A DNA stretch of 64,000 bases from Antedon mediterranea. Lineage: Eukaryota > Echinodermata > Crinoidea > Comatulida > Antedonidae. The notes beneath the pieces were generated by a model. It ran no database searches. It had not been told where the DNA came from and saw only the letters and a list, made by a program, of their open reading frames with translations. Position 1 is the stretch's first letter. Every line of letters begins with the position of its first letter. Of this stretch, positions 26,273 to 41,200 are shown piece by piece. The position numbers and the translations under genes were made by a program. The stretch covers positions 5,371,001-5,435,000 of the forward strand of contig NC_092680.1 of assembly GCF_964355755.1 (NCBI RefSeq). The letters are read 5' to 3'.

Positions 26273-29200
26273 ATGAGAAATCTTCAGTTGCAAACGTGTC
26301 GTCGAACTTCGCAAGTTGCCGAGCTTATTGGAGTTGTATGCTCGACTGTGGACTGCGACACCGGAAGGTTGTACACCAGTAATTCAAGATCCGTAGTTGG
26401 ATTAGACCCAGTTACAAACCAGGTTAACTTTTGCGTTATTCCTAATTTTATAAAGTTCACCCCAAACTCTTACTAATTAATACATCAGACTAATTATGAT
26501 GCTTGTCTACACTATCAAACTTTGTGACAAAATATGGTGATGTGCCCATATATGGACATGATGATGTCACATCACTACCATATTTGGGCATATACCGCTA
26601 CTATATTTGGGCACACTTTTTTTGTAAAACTATTTTGATAGTGTAGACAGAGCTTTAAGCTACCCTAGCCCAACAAACCACTATTTGAAAACCAAACTTT
26701 CAGAATCAAGTTTCCAAGAACCAGGAACCATACCCATATCATTATTGACAAAATTGTTTTCTAAATTTTAAATTTCTTTTAAGGTGTCGCTGAATGTTTC
26801 TCTAACAACAGAAGGATACATCCAACCAAATAGTACAGATCATGTGATTGGTCTACAGCACATACCCGACCAACAGTCAGTGTGTGCTGCCACCAATAGA
26901 GGCGATGTACTACTTATAAACACCATCACAAATGAGGTAAGCACTTGTGTGTTCCATACTAATTATAGATGACACATGAAATAGTGTGTTTTAAATCCAT
27001 AGGAAAATTACTGGAAAAATGACAATGATAATGTCCAGTGGCTGGATCCCAATGGAGATACTATACAAAAGAAAATAAACAAATAGCTAAAAATAAACGT
27101 AAAGTAAAACAGTTATTAATCCAAAGGAGCTTGTTAAGCCATACAGATCACCATTTGTCTGGTAAAAGGCTCTCAATTGTAGAGAAGGGTACTTATTTTA
27201 ATGTAAGTTTATTAATTAGGAATAAATTATGTTTAATCAATGTTGTTTTGTAGATTGAATGCATTGGTAGTGTTGACCAAGGTTTAAAAGCAGTATCATG
27301 GAGTCCAGATCAAGAACTAGTAGTCCTTGCCACAGGTGAATGTACAGTACTTTCCCATCCAATGTCTAGTACAAGCCAAACAAACAAACAAACCCCTTTT
27401 TAGTACTTTTTAGGCTAGTGAGAATAAGTACTAGTTTCACACCACATTAGGGTAATTTCACACAAGCAAATCGACAGATCACATTTTATCTGCCAATGTT
27501 TTGCAAGAGCCGACGTTTTTGCTTCGAATAATAGATGGGTAATCAGTAGGCACTCATAGCATTAGATCAGCTTCGGGATCCCCTGACCTGAAGGGAGAGT
27601 ACCCATCAGGGTTACTGGCAGCTTGATTATCTGTACAATATAAATATTTTGATAAATAATGTAGCTCTTATTCTCAATGTTTATAAAAAAAAAATTGAAA
27701 TAAAAGTGTATAGCATTATTTAAACGTAGATCTATCTATTTAAGCCACTGAACTAGTGAAATAAGGAAAGATGCAGAATATATTATAACTTTATGAATAA
27801 AATAATATAAAACTGATTATAAAGATAAGATTGTTTTTATTTAATGAAAGGTCAAGATACTCTAATTCTAATGACGAAAGACTTTGACCCCATCACGGAA
27901 ACATCCTTGCATCCAGAAGAATTTGGAGAAGGTAATCAACTCTTGGAGATATTACATTTTGCCCCTGATCCTTTATTTACATGTTTTTTATGCTGTATCC
28001 TCTAAAGCTCTGTCTCGCCATCAAACTTTATGTGACAAAAATATGTAGTGTGCCCATATATAGACATCATATCACTACCATGATGTCATATCACTACCAT
28101 GATGTCATATCACTACCATATTTGGGCATATTACTACCATATTTGGGCATATCACTAACACATTTAGGCATATCGCTACAATATTTTGGCACAGCCGCAC
28201 ATCACACTTTTTTGTTAAACTAGTTTGATAGTGTAAACAGAGCTTTAAGGATGTCCTATCATACAGACTACAGCGCAATGCATAATTCTTGACAAATCAT
28301 TTATTTACAATGTTGCTCTTTTGTTATAGTGATGTATTTTGTTTTGCATACTGATTGTTTTACAGGTAAACCAGTAACTGTAGGCTGGGGTAAGAAAGAG
28401 ACCCAATTTCACGGCTCAATGGGCAAGCAAGCTGCTACATTAAAACCTGAAGCTGTCACTCAGTCTACAGAATGGGATGATGCCAAAATAAGAATATGCT
28501 GGAGGGGAGATGGTCAGTTCTTTGTGGTCAGTTGTATAAGTCCAGTTACTGGTAGGTGGAAATATGAAGGCGTTTAAATTTTCTGTAACGATGTGCAACT
28601 TATTTTCAATGTTGTATTTAAATATTTATATTTTTGAGTAATTCTTAAATTTAGCTTTTCTTGTATATTATGTTTGATATTTCAATATCTACTTTCTTAA
28701 CTTTAGGTGCCCGGAAATTACGTGTTTGGAACCGAGAGTGTATTCTACAGTACACTAGTGAAGATGTCAATGGACTAGAACATTCATTATACTGGAAGTG
28801 AGTAGCGTAGTGCAGTAGTTAAGTACAGATTTATTTCTACACACTACCCCAACCTGGTGGTAGAAGAAGTCTTCTCGAATAAGGACTATAAACTGTAGGT
28901 CCAGTGTACACAAAGAACCTGGTACATCTTTTAAGATGAGTAATCTGTTTTCCCGATGTACAGTACTAGTTCACACAGCCACTGTCACAAACAGCCACTA
29001 CTTTAAAAGTAGGCTTTCTTGTAAGCCTCCTAGTTCCGTAATAATCAATTGTTTGATTGTGGAACTTATGATGATGAACCTCTAATTGCAGGATGTACTC
29101 TTATGAGGCGTGGATATTAATACCGTAAAACCGCGAAAACAAGCCCATCTTGAAAATCAAGCCTACTGAACTTCTTTAAAAAAAATGTATGGTGTTTAGT

Positions 29201-32200
29201 GAGATGACGTAATTATGCCAAAATACATTATACATTTTGAAAGTTGTTTTTCTTGGTTCTTAATTTGTACGTAATTTTCAGACCTTCTGGCAGCCTAATA
29301 GCCTCTAGTCAGCGCCTACCACATCGTCATGATATTGTTTTCTTTGAGAAGAATGGTCTACGACACGGAGAATTTACCCTTCCGTTTGGGAAGCAGGAAG
29401 TGAAGGTCGGATATCCGATAGTTATTTAGCTTTTCATCTGGATTTATATTAATTTCTTTATACAATTCTTTACGATAAAAACCAGTAAAAAATATGTCCA
29501 GTCATTGCAAGATGAAGACTTGTTGACAACGTTATTATTAAAACTGTACATCCTATATTTTACTGCGTTATAAGAGGGCCTTGTAATTTATTTATATTTA
29601 TTATTTTAAATAAGTGAAGACTTGTTGACAACTTCGCACACATTTACTGGTTTAGCGTAAAGAATTGTATACAGATATTTAAGTTAAAGTCTCCCATTGT
29701 ATCTTTCAGTGTATATTTTATTATCAACCTGTCATTGGCGCTTTGCACTGTTGATAGCAAGAATAAAAAATAAATTTAACCATAGACAGGTCTTGACCAA
29801 CTCATTTTTTGAATTTTTACAGTTATGCATATAATTAAAAAATTAATCCTCAGGTAATTGAAGTACAATGGAACTTAGACTCGCATGTACTTGCTGTTTG
29901 GCTTGAAGATATACCAACAACAGACAATGTTATCCCTAAATCATACGGTAAGCTTAGGTATCAGATTGCTAAAATATTAACCTACAGCAGGTTAATTGTA
30001 CACAATAGATTACTGTTATAGCTTGTGTAGTACTAAGGATATAGTTTGAATCAAATAATGTAAACAGCAAGGATAGTTAAATACTTTTCAATGAGAAGGA
30101 GTTTTTATTTTTTATTTTTTTAATAGCTGTGGTAAGTACAGTAAAAGAAACAAAATGTATATTTGAAATTTTTCCGGGGTTTTTTACATACTAACTTCTT
30201 ACATTTTAATTCACTACAAAACTATGAGATTTTTTTCATATTTTTTAGAGTTATCTATTCATTATATCTACTTATTTTTCTATTTTGGTTGCTGTAGTGC
30301 AATTGTGGACAGTTAACAACTATCATTGGTACTTGAAACAAAGTCTCAACTTCAAGGGAACTTCAACTGATAGAATAGTAACCATGGAATGGGACCCTGA
30401 ACAAGCATATTGTATGCATATCATAACAAATGGTGGCGATTACTATCAATATACATGGTACTGGGCTACGAATCACAGCAGAGGTATGACGCAACAGAAC
30501 CAGGCTAATGTTGCTGTTATTGATGGAAGTAAGTGTTTTTAATATAGGCCTACAATTGAATAGACACTCTCGTATTTAGGAAAAATTGTTTGCTTATGAG
30601 CGACTATTTAGAATGCATACTGTACAGCCGATATTTTACTGTGTTATAAGATTGCGTTGTAATTTATTTATATTTCATTAAATTATTTTAATTAAGTTTA
30701 ATTAAATTATATTCTTGTCACAAAGATTGCAGATGTAAATTATACAAAAAAAAATCAAAATTTCACTTATGGTTGTGTTGCTTACTAAACATACCCAAAG
30801 TAAAGCACATACTGGTATTTAGTTATTATGTAAATCAATTGTGTTGAGCACTGTAAATTATATATAAATCATACTGTTATTGAAACAGTGCTCATACTGT
30901 ACATAGTTACATGTTATTTGTCATGCTATAGCCAATCCTGCGCCTTAGTATTGTCATACCCCAATGAACTGATTCAGTAGGAATTATACCAAACATTCTG
31001 TTAGACGACTGTCATGTGAGGTGTCCATTATGGGAGGTGTACACTCTGCATTTAGGAGGTTCAACTATATAGTAGAATTGATACAAATACATTTATACAA
31101 ATACATTTATATTTGAAGTAACTGAATTATATATAAATTGCTTTGCCTTCAGACCAAGTGTTAATGACTCCATTTAAAACAATGGTTGTACCACCTCCAA
31201 TGTCAGCATATACACTCAAGCTACAATCGTCTGTCAATCAAATTGTGTTTGCTCCGCCTCCAATCTGCAACCAGGTGGCAGTTGTTCTATCAGATGGTAG
31301 ACTTGCATTTTATGGAATTGGTAAGGAGATTTTGTAGAATACAATATTCATAAATAGATTAATCTTACATGTAGAGAATACACATAGATATAATTCTTAT
31401 ATCAGATGTCATTGTAGAAAAGACTCAAATTTTTGTTTGCTATTCAAGTAACGTTGTTTGTACAATTGTTAAAAGATTACAAATTTTCTAACAATTTTGA
31501 TCCACTTTCTTTTGAAAATTTTTTGACAATTTTGAAAATGATATGGTAATTTAATCTTTGACTTTTGATATACATATATAGAATTTGTTGTGCCTGTGGT
31601 GTTTTTATATACATATATCCAATCTGCAGACAGTGTTGTTTCGATCTTATTAGATCTCATCAGGGCAGCTCATGTTTCGAAACGATATGCACCGCAGAAC
31701 TGGCACAATATAAAGGCTATGTGAGACATGGTCCACTGATTATGCAAAGAGTGCACAAACTCAAAGAGTGTACTATGCAAAATGCTAATAGTATTCACAA
31801 CAAAAATGCACCTATTTCGAACATAAGAGTACTCGTATATATATATATATAATTATACACAAAATTGTGTTTAATTAAATTACTACAGCATAATGATCAT
31901 GGCCTTCTATTTGTTTGTATTTGATTATAGATGTTGATGCATTAGAAGATGAGAAGGTTGATGCAAGTGGGGGCACTGGTTTTAAGGGGATAGCAAGACC
32001 ACATGTGTTAAAGAATATCCTAAGGTTAGAATTGTATATGATCTTGTATTGATTGTATAGTTAGATGATTTCGGTTCACATTGCTCACCATGTCAATTGA
32101 AATACAAAATATGATTGTGGGTAAGGCTAATCTAAAAAAAGTGGTATTAGCTCATGATTACTACGTTAATAGCATTTTTTAGACCCGGACTTTCAGCTAG

Positions 32201-35200
32201 GTGAAGCAAAACGAGATGTCCCTGTGATACTCCAAATAGATGAATACGAAATTTATAGGTCATGCATTTTAAAAATAATATTTTGCATATATAGAGTTCT
32301 GAATTAGAAAACGTGATGCCAAAGCTCGTCAATAATTTCGGACATTGTTTCTTCAAATTAATGTAAATGTTTTCTTCTTCTTCTCCCATCGTTGTTTCCA
32401 CTTATTATATAGTATTAAAAACATAAAATATATGTTAATTATTTTATTGTTTAATTACTAGTATCGAAGATGAAAATGGTGAACCGGTTCTCAGCAAACA
32501 TCCTATCAGTTTCAGTCATTTCCATTGGCTAAACCAAGACACGATTCTTGCAATAACTAAGTCTGATGAGACCAATGACACAACTTGTGTTGTCCATCTT
32601 GGCATAAGTCGTATTGGTACCGAACAATCTTCACTTAAAATCAAGTAAGCAAAGTTTATGTTAAAAGATTTGCATTGCAGATAAACACTAGCAATGTCAG
32701 TGTTGCAATACATTGTTTGTTTCCATAAGGGAATATAGTAAAATTGAGAATATTGTTATGCTATAAGAAGATCTGTGTGTGATACGCCCAAATACGGTAG
32801 TGGTATGATGTCATCATGTCCATGTATGGGCACTTCACATGTTTTTATCACAGATAGTGTAGACAGAACTTAACAATCACAATTATTGTTTTATAGTTAT
32901 AATGACCAGAGAATTTCATATTAACCTTTTGTTCTCATTGGTTTCTTTTGAACAGGTCCAGATCGACCATATTTGGAGATGTATATCACATGACCAGCAA
33001 CTCTTGCACAGGTACCATAGCTGTGCAGTTATCAGATGGTCAGGTGACTAATCTGGAGAATGATTTCACCACTAAATTACCACAAACTTGTACACAGATG
33101 GAACTGTGCAAAATAAATGAGGAAGTAAGTTACTACTTGTATAGTGTGTATTATCACATATCTCATCCATCGCTTGTGATCATCAATTAATCACAATCAC
33201 ATGCCTTATTGTTTGCCTTTAATGTTTGCATGGTACACCACCAGTATATAGTTATAGTGAAAAGAACTGTTGAGTGTTTCGATCAATATACTTCGATAGT
33301 CCTAATTCTCGCTCCTGAGGATGGTCGCAGTTTATTGATCGAAACGTCGAGAAACTCAACAGTTCTTTTCAGAACCAGATATACGTGGTGTACCGCAAAC
33401 TTTGTATCCTCACATGCCTTTATTGCAGATTGCGTATGATGCCTCACTGTGTTTTGAATAGACCAAAGGATTTTTAATGCACCACTGGAAGTGGTATTTT
33501 GTAATACATGTAACTATGAATGAATCGCTTTTATTTGTCATAATTGTTTAGGTTTATTTCTGTTGTAGTAAATCATTGAAATTATGTAATATTTCTACAG
33601 GAAGTTGTTCTTGGGCTTACAGAGCGTTATCGTTTTTACATTAATGAACAAGACGTTGCTAATAACTGCACATCCTTCACTGTTCATGATGAATTTCTCT
33701 TGCTAACCACTCACAGTCACACCTGTCGTTGTATTAGTCTACAAAACTCTATCAAAGGTATATTTTGTCAAAAAATAATAATATTAATTATTTTACGTAT
33801 TATTAGTATTATTATTTTACATTTCGTTCCCAGACCCCATGATCTAGGACATTTATTCGTAATTTAGGCATTTGGCTCCTTTACATAACAAAACTAGAAA
33901 GCCACTCCGAGAGTGCATACCTCCGCCTACTGTAAAATTCTCCTTACATAAGATTTCTCCGGTAAAAAAAAATATATATTTGTGTGTGTCTTAATGCTGT
34001 TTGTGATTAAAGCTAATTTCACTACAAGCATGTGTATGCGAGTTTGGTGTAATGGTTATGTAACAAGCCTTTCAATTAACAATAGCTTCAGTTGACTAAC
34101 AATAGAACAACAACGCAATAATCAAACGAGTGAATTTGAAAAGAAATAGGTTTTTTAAACTACTCGCATCAAAAAACGTGCACATTAAATCAAATTATCT
34201 TTTAAAATTACAAATCACAAATTATAAGTCTTGCCTCTTGTACAAAAATGAAGTTTTTTGGACAAGTAGTTCTCGAGAAAATGCAATTTCACTTTACTTG
34301 TTACTTTAAGACTGCTCGCCGGCTTTTGAAAACTTCTGTCCTATCTTTTAACACTAGCAGGTCTGAAAAGTATACTAAAAAGTGGTCCAGAATTAAGACC
34401 ATGGTCTCAAATGGTCCCAAAATTTAATGGAATGGTCCTTGACCACATATCTATCTGTATATTCATTTTGGTAAAGATCTTGTAATTACTTTTTAAGTAA
34501 TCCTGCTAACAAACAAACAGACAAACAAACACACGCTACCGATTACATATACCTCCTTGGCGGAGGTAAATAACATTTAGCAAAATATTATTATTTAAAA
34601 GAAAATATATTTAAAATTAAATTCAGCTAAATACATAAAGCATTTGTTAGGAAGAGCCAAAGTTGAACTCTTTTTTCCCCCTAAAATTATCTATAAAGCT
34701 TACTTCTCACTTGGATGCAACGCAATGATATAGGTGCAATACAAGTGAGGAATGTGGAACTGCAACGGTTATGACCGATCAATCACATCATGATGATGAT
34801 GCTTGTAGTGAATTTAGCCTAAATCACAAACAGCATTAAGACACACACAAATATATATATATTTTTTCCCGGAGAAATCTTATGTAGGGAGAATTTTACA
34901 GTAGGCGGAGATATGCACTCTCAGAGTGGCTTTCTAGTTAGTTATTTTAACTAAACCTATTGTGCTTTTGTTTTTTTTTAATGTAGATCTAGCTTTATCG
35001 GCAAACTCAAGTCAGTTAGATGAAAATATTCGTCGTGTTGAACGAGGATCCAGGATTGTTGTAGCTGTGCCTGGAGAAACAAAACTTGTTCTTCAGATGC
35101 CTCGTGGTAATTTAGAAACAATTCACCCGAGGGCGCTGATCTTATCGACAATTAAAAAGTACCTGGATACGCTGGATTACAAAAAAGCATTTGATGTTGC

Positions 35201-35249
35201 TCGCAAGCATCGCATAAACTTGAACATACTTTTTGATGATAATGCAAAG
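26273..35249 (+). CDS. ELP1: ELP1 N-terminal WD40 double propeller region
   Basis: The first 15 exons encode about 742 residues corresponding to the two beta-propellers of ELP1. Signature blocks include [91 protein letters not shown] and [11 protein letters not shown]. The last exon carries [10 protein letters not shown] and [12 protein letters not shown], the junction with the helical half. Here the sequence reads as continuous and conserved, with no frame break. Confidence 0.95.
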
Positions 35250-38200
35250 GTATCATTGTTTTCTTTATGCTTACTTGACTGATGTTGTACTAAGTGTATT
35301 TTGATCTTGATTGCTGCAGTAAACATAATGATTAACTAGGAAATCTTGATCTTGAATCTTGATTGCTGCAGTAAACATAATGATTAACTAGGAAATCTTG
35401 ATCTTGAATCTTGATTGCTGCAGTAAACATAATGATTAACTAGGAAATCTTGACCTTGAATCTTGATTGCTGCAGTAAACATAATGATTAACTAGGAAAT
35501 CTTGATCTTGAATCTTGATTGCTGCAGTAAACAATGGTTAACTAGGAAATATACCTATCCCATAGAAGAAACCAAATTCAACCACCCCAACCATTTCCCA
35601 GTGCAAATTTTGATTTTTTTACCACTTATTTATTATATTAATATTTATACTGGGTGACCTCTTCACTGGACTCCCAAAGGGCCCAGTTATGATCAGTGGC
35701 TGTGAGTGACAATGACTGTGTGTGTACTAGTACACCGGAGTAACCCCTTACTCGTCTCAAAAGATGTAATAGGTTCTTAAAAATGCACATGACCTTTAGA
35801 ATTTAGACACAAAGGGTGCAGTTATATGGAATATTTGAACAAGTAAAAAACAGATAAATGTTATAAACTTGATCAATTTCAATTTGTTTTCTTAAAAATG
35901 CATCAAAATTTATCATAATATATAATGAATACATTATTATTTTTCAGGTTTTTTATGAAAATACAGATGTGTTTGTGAAGAAAATTGAGAATGTAACGCA
36001 CCTGAACTTATTCCTAACAGAATTAAAGGACGAAGATGTAACAGAGACAATGTACTCCTGGGCTTACAGGTCAAAGGTCAAAGATACAAATAAACCTGGA
36101 AGCAAGATTGATGCTGTCTGTGATGTAATACGTGAAAGCTGTATACGAATTAATCCAGAAAAGTAGGTTTTTATTTTGTCAAATGTTTCTAAAGCTATCT
36201 AAGTAGTCTGATGTGCCCAAATATGGTAGTGATATGACATCATCATGTCTATATAAGGGCACATCAAATATTTTGTCACAAGTTTGATAGTGTAGACAGA
36301 GCTTCATATTGAAATGGTTGCATTTTAAAATGGGGTCTTTCATTTGTTCGAACATTATTTATTAATGGTTGATTTATACAAGAACAAAACTATATAAGCA
36401 CAAAAACAATTTAAACCGTCATTGCTAAATGTTTTATAACCACAAACTTATTCACAGCAGGCATGCGAGAAATGATATAGACATTCAACCATTATTAGGT
36501 ATTTTACACTAAAAGAATTAAAAACCATTATAATTTCAACAAAAACGATACCTGTGTATACCACCATATATGAACTGAGTCAATCTTTGACCTAGATATA
36601 CTTTGCCCGATGATCACCAGATAAGAATCTAAACCATATTATTCTAACAATATTACTCAATTTGGTTACTTAGATATTTGTTGTCTATCCTAACAACGCA
36701 TATAAAAAAGACAACTCCAGAGTTAGAGACTGCCCTCAGATGTGTTCTTGATTTGAGGAGTAATCAATCATCCAACCACGAACAACCAACTCCTGATCAA
36801 GCCCTCAAGTACATCATGTATCTTGTGGACGTAAACAAACTTTTTGATTTAGCTCTTGGAACATATGATTTTGATCTTGTTTTAATGGTAGCTGCAAAAT
36901 CTCAGAAGGTAAAATTGAGTTTTTAGGAGTTTGGTTCAAGCGTAACATGCTTTTGATCAATGTCCTGTACTGTATATCAGTTGAATTATTATTACTATAC
37001 TCATTGTGCTTGGAAAAAGAACCCACATTTAAAAAATAGAACAGTCTTCCTTGTACCTTTTGTTATTATTTACAAATACTTGGATATAAATACAAATTTC
37101 AAATTCAAAGGACATTGTTTGATATGCTGTGCATAGTGCTTGATGCAAAGCAAAATATTTTATATATTATTTTTGTATAAGTATTTTAAAAATGTCCTTA
37201 ATTAAAAATATATGTGACCATACCATATAAATGAATAATTACTAACGTAAGCTTTTAAACAATCATTTAATGAATAAAGAACAATAATAAAAACTGTCAA
37301 AAAGTCGAGCGGCATTTTTTTTTGTAAGAAATGTTTCGTGATTATTTTTTTATTCAAAACCAACCAATTCGCCAATAACAGGAGGGTTAAAACAAATTCA
37401 ATGGCCTACATAAAATATTATATAGGCCCGTATATAATAACTATTATATTTATTACATTATTACACTTAAACGTTTTGTATTAAGTTTCTTATTGTTTTG
37501 TTATCACAGGATCCAAAAGAATATCTCCCGTTCCTAAACAACCTTAAGAATTTGGAAGCAAACTATCGAATGTACAGCATTGATAAACATCTTGGCAGGT
37601 TTAGCAAAGCGCTAGACCACATTAGTAAATGCCCAGAGCACTTTGACGAGTGCCTTGCACTGATCAAGGAACATAAACTACACAGCCTAGCCCTTTCATT
37701 GTTTACCTATAATACAGATAAATACAAGGTATGTTGTAATATATTTGTTATAAGACATAACATAAATTTGAAATCCAAATTACTAATAGACTATTCTTTA
37801 ACTGTATTTATTTAGGCAGTTGCAACTTCTTATGCAGAATATCTTACTGAAAAGAATAGACATGAGGAAGCAGGAACACTGTACACTCTTTCTGGGGAGT
37901 GGTCAGATGCCTTGGAGGCCTACGTCAAGTGTGGCAATTGGCAACAAGTGTTCTGCCTAACAGCCAGGCTAGGCTACGGGCAAGATAAGGTTTCTATGCT
38001 AGCCAGGAAGCTAGCCGGCTACCTGACACAGCATCGAAGACATGCTGAGGCTGCTGTTGTGCTAGAAGAGTATGCAGATGATCATGAGGATGCAATCGCT
38101 ACTCTTATTTGTGGTGCTGTTTGGGAAGAAGCTCTTCGTTTGGTTAGTTTTTATCTATACCTGAATATTATGCTTTTATAGTCATTTTTACATTGAAGAT

Positions 38201-41200
38201 TTAGAGAAATCTCAAAGCTCAACACACCATAAACTGTTTAGAAATATATCTTTGTATCGAAATATGAATGTATTAACTGAGCATTTTGATCTATTTATAC
38301 ATATTTCTGTGCAACTAATTGGAATGGATTGAACAGTGTGAACATTTGAAACTCTAAAGCTCTGTCTATCAAACTAGTTTGACAAAAAAAGTGTGATGGG
38401 CCTAAATATGGTAGTGATATTCTTAAATATGGTAGTGATATGACATCATGTCCATATATGGGCACATCACTTTTTTTTGTCACAAAGTTTGATAGTATAG
38501 ACAGAGCTTTATATTTATTTTTAAATAATTTACTTTTAGATGTACAAGCACAAAAGAACAGATATCATTGAAACTAATCTAAAACCAGCACTTAAAGAAA
38601 GTAAGTATATACTAAAGATGAGTTCTTGCCAGGTATGGCAAACCACATAAAAGCACAATATTAGAATAATGGAATGGTTGTGTACCTCCTGAGAGGTATG
38701 TATGTAAAATGTTAAATTAAAACCACACATCTCTAAGAATTATTTTGTGGTACTATGTTATGATTCCTTTTTATTGTTATTCAAGACAAAAAAAGGAATA
38801 TTAAATTATGAATATATATATAGTATATATATTTTTTCTTTAAAATTGCAGGATGCCAAGAACATGTAGAATCCATTGTAAGCGTTAGAGAAGAGTTTGA
38901 AAACCACAAGGCGCGTCTTGCAGTTGTACGTGAAAACAAAGAGCGTGTGCAAAATGATTTGCTTGATGATGTAGCAGGCAATAATCCAGACACAGATTTA
39001 TACTCGGAAACAAGCAGCATAACGGGAAGTACGTTTGCCGGGAGTACAGGAACGCGATCTACATTTACTGCCTATAGTGAGGCTAACTCTAGGATATCTG
39101 GGTATTTATATTTTCTTCTCTTATATGTATATCTTTCATCAACACAGTAGCCTATTTGTTTGATATATATATGACATATAAATCAACACATTGCTTTACA
39201 GTTTATATTAGAGGAATAGTTATAAAAATATTCTGAAAATCTACACTTTAAAGATTATAGGAGATGCTGATTCGTAACAAAATAGTACTGTGTGACAATT
39301 AGCTAAATTTTTCTATACCGCTACCAAAAACAGAGTGACTTCTGTTTTACTCACAAAATTGTTACATTACAGGACACATAGTAACTTTACAGAGTATAGT
39401 GGTGCCTACCGACATCACTAGGCCAGTAGACACAACAAGTTATCTGTTAACAGTACAGTGTATTTAGGCCTAGACTCACTTGCCCTACTGTAAAATAGGA
39501 TAAACTAAACCTTGTGCTTAATTCCACCATTTGTAGTGATGCAATATGGGTTTAATAATTGTTTAGAAAGTGGAATAACTAATGTAAATTATAAAGAGGT
39601 TCACATTTTTAACATTATTTATATTCTATTTAGATAATTAATTGTATTAATTATTAATTGTTTTTAATGTTATTTGATAACCATCAGGAGATCGGCTAAA
39701 AACAAGCGGAAGGCAGCGAGTAAAAGGAGAAGTTTAAGGCAAGGTAGCGAAGAAGAAGACTTGGCATTATTGGAGGAATTGCAACAAATTTATAAGAATA
39801 TAGATGGACTGAAAGGTTACATGAAATTAATTTTTTTTCTAATTTTGCTCATTAGGATTTTTGATTCGTAACAAGACTGATTATTATTGCTATAAAGCAT
39901 GGTTCCCACTAGCGACGCAACGCAGTGACGCAAAGTTCTGTATTGCGTAATAACAAGTGGGAACCGACAACGCAAAAGTGCTGTAAACATCACAGGTTCG
40001 ATTTCACAGAGGCATAAGTAAACACAAATATTGGAAGGAAATTTTCTTGCGTTGCGTAGGTTACGTTGCGTCGCTAGCGGGAACCAAGCTTTAGAAAACA
40101 AATTTCATTATGTGTCACTACTGTATCATTATGACAAATAAACTTCTGTATTCCGTGTCCAAATTTCTCTAATAGACCTGTATGGTAGCCTAGGCTGTAG
40201 TAGACAGCTTTTAAATCTGTGACATGTCTCTTTACTTGGGCATACACCATCATTTTTATTTCTTGTGAATTCCGTTCTAAAATATATAAAGGTCACCACT
40301 AAGAATTATATAAAGCAATAGCTCGAAATACCAACATTACTAAAACTGACCAGAGAAAGTTTTGATTTTTTTTATTGGAAACTTACATTGTGTGACTTTA
40401 ATAATGATTCAAATATTATTTAAATATTTTAGGTGAGATTGGAAGTCTACTAAAAATGCTAGTTTTGTTTCATTTTGAAAAAGATGCACAAATACTACAA
40501 AGTAGCCTATATGATATGCTCAAACTTCTAGAGAAATCAACTTGCGAAATTTGGCCAAAAACAGATGAAAACCAATCAACGGTATGTATTGAATTGAAGA
40601 TTGAGAGGATAGATAGGAATGAACAGTGGAGCAATGAGAGATATGACATAGAGTACATTAAAACAAATATAAAGCAATTGCACTGTTTTTAATTAGATTT
40701 ATTACTTGTTATAACATGCCTATTCTTGCCATTTGGTTGGTTTATTTTGTATCACATGTCGTGCATTATTTCATCCTATTTCAATACAGTATATGCACTC
40801 TAAGCATTATGTAAATGCTTATTGCATGACAGGAAACCTACCTGTTGAGTGTAATAACCATCAATTACTACTCTGCTCCTGCATCCAATATCTCGGTTTA
40901 GATAGCCTAGCCTTCTAAATTTGATTTGGGGTGATGTGGGCTAAAGTTTATTTAGTATGCATTAGGAAAGTTTTGTATTTTGTTAAATGCAGAGAATATT
41001 TTTACATAAAATAGTCATAAAAAAATGTAAAAAAGTCAGTCTTCCAACTCATGCAAATATTCTCTCCATTCACCTCAACTCATTCATTATTTGTATACTA
41101 TTTATTATTATTTTTTTTTTCAATTCAGCAAAGCTTTGGTCCACAAGCAACATCAAATACAATTGCTGCAGCACTGATGCAAGGAACTTCACAGATCTCA

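Noticed and set aside
27981-28223. Open frame of 80 codons with repeated SLPYLGI motifs
   Set aside because: It is a translation of MITE copy 12; the repetition comes from the expanded core of the element.
33209-33439. Open frame containing [16 protein letters not shown]
   Set aside because: It overlaps the hairpin element and is most likely retroelement-end sequence in an ELP1 intron; no ELP1 exon is missing here.
38295-38483. Minus-strand open frame with HDVISLPYL, also seen at 9380-9592
   Set aside because: Both are translations of MITE copies 15 and 4; the shared peptide reflects the repeat, not a gene family.
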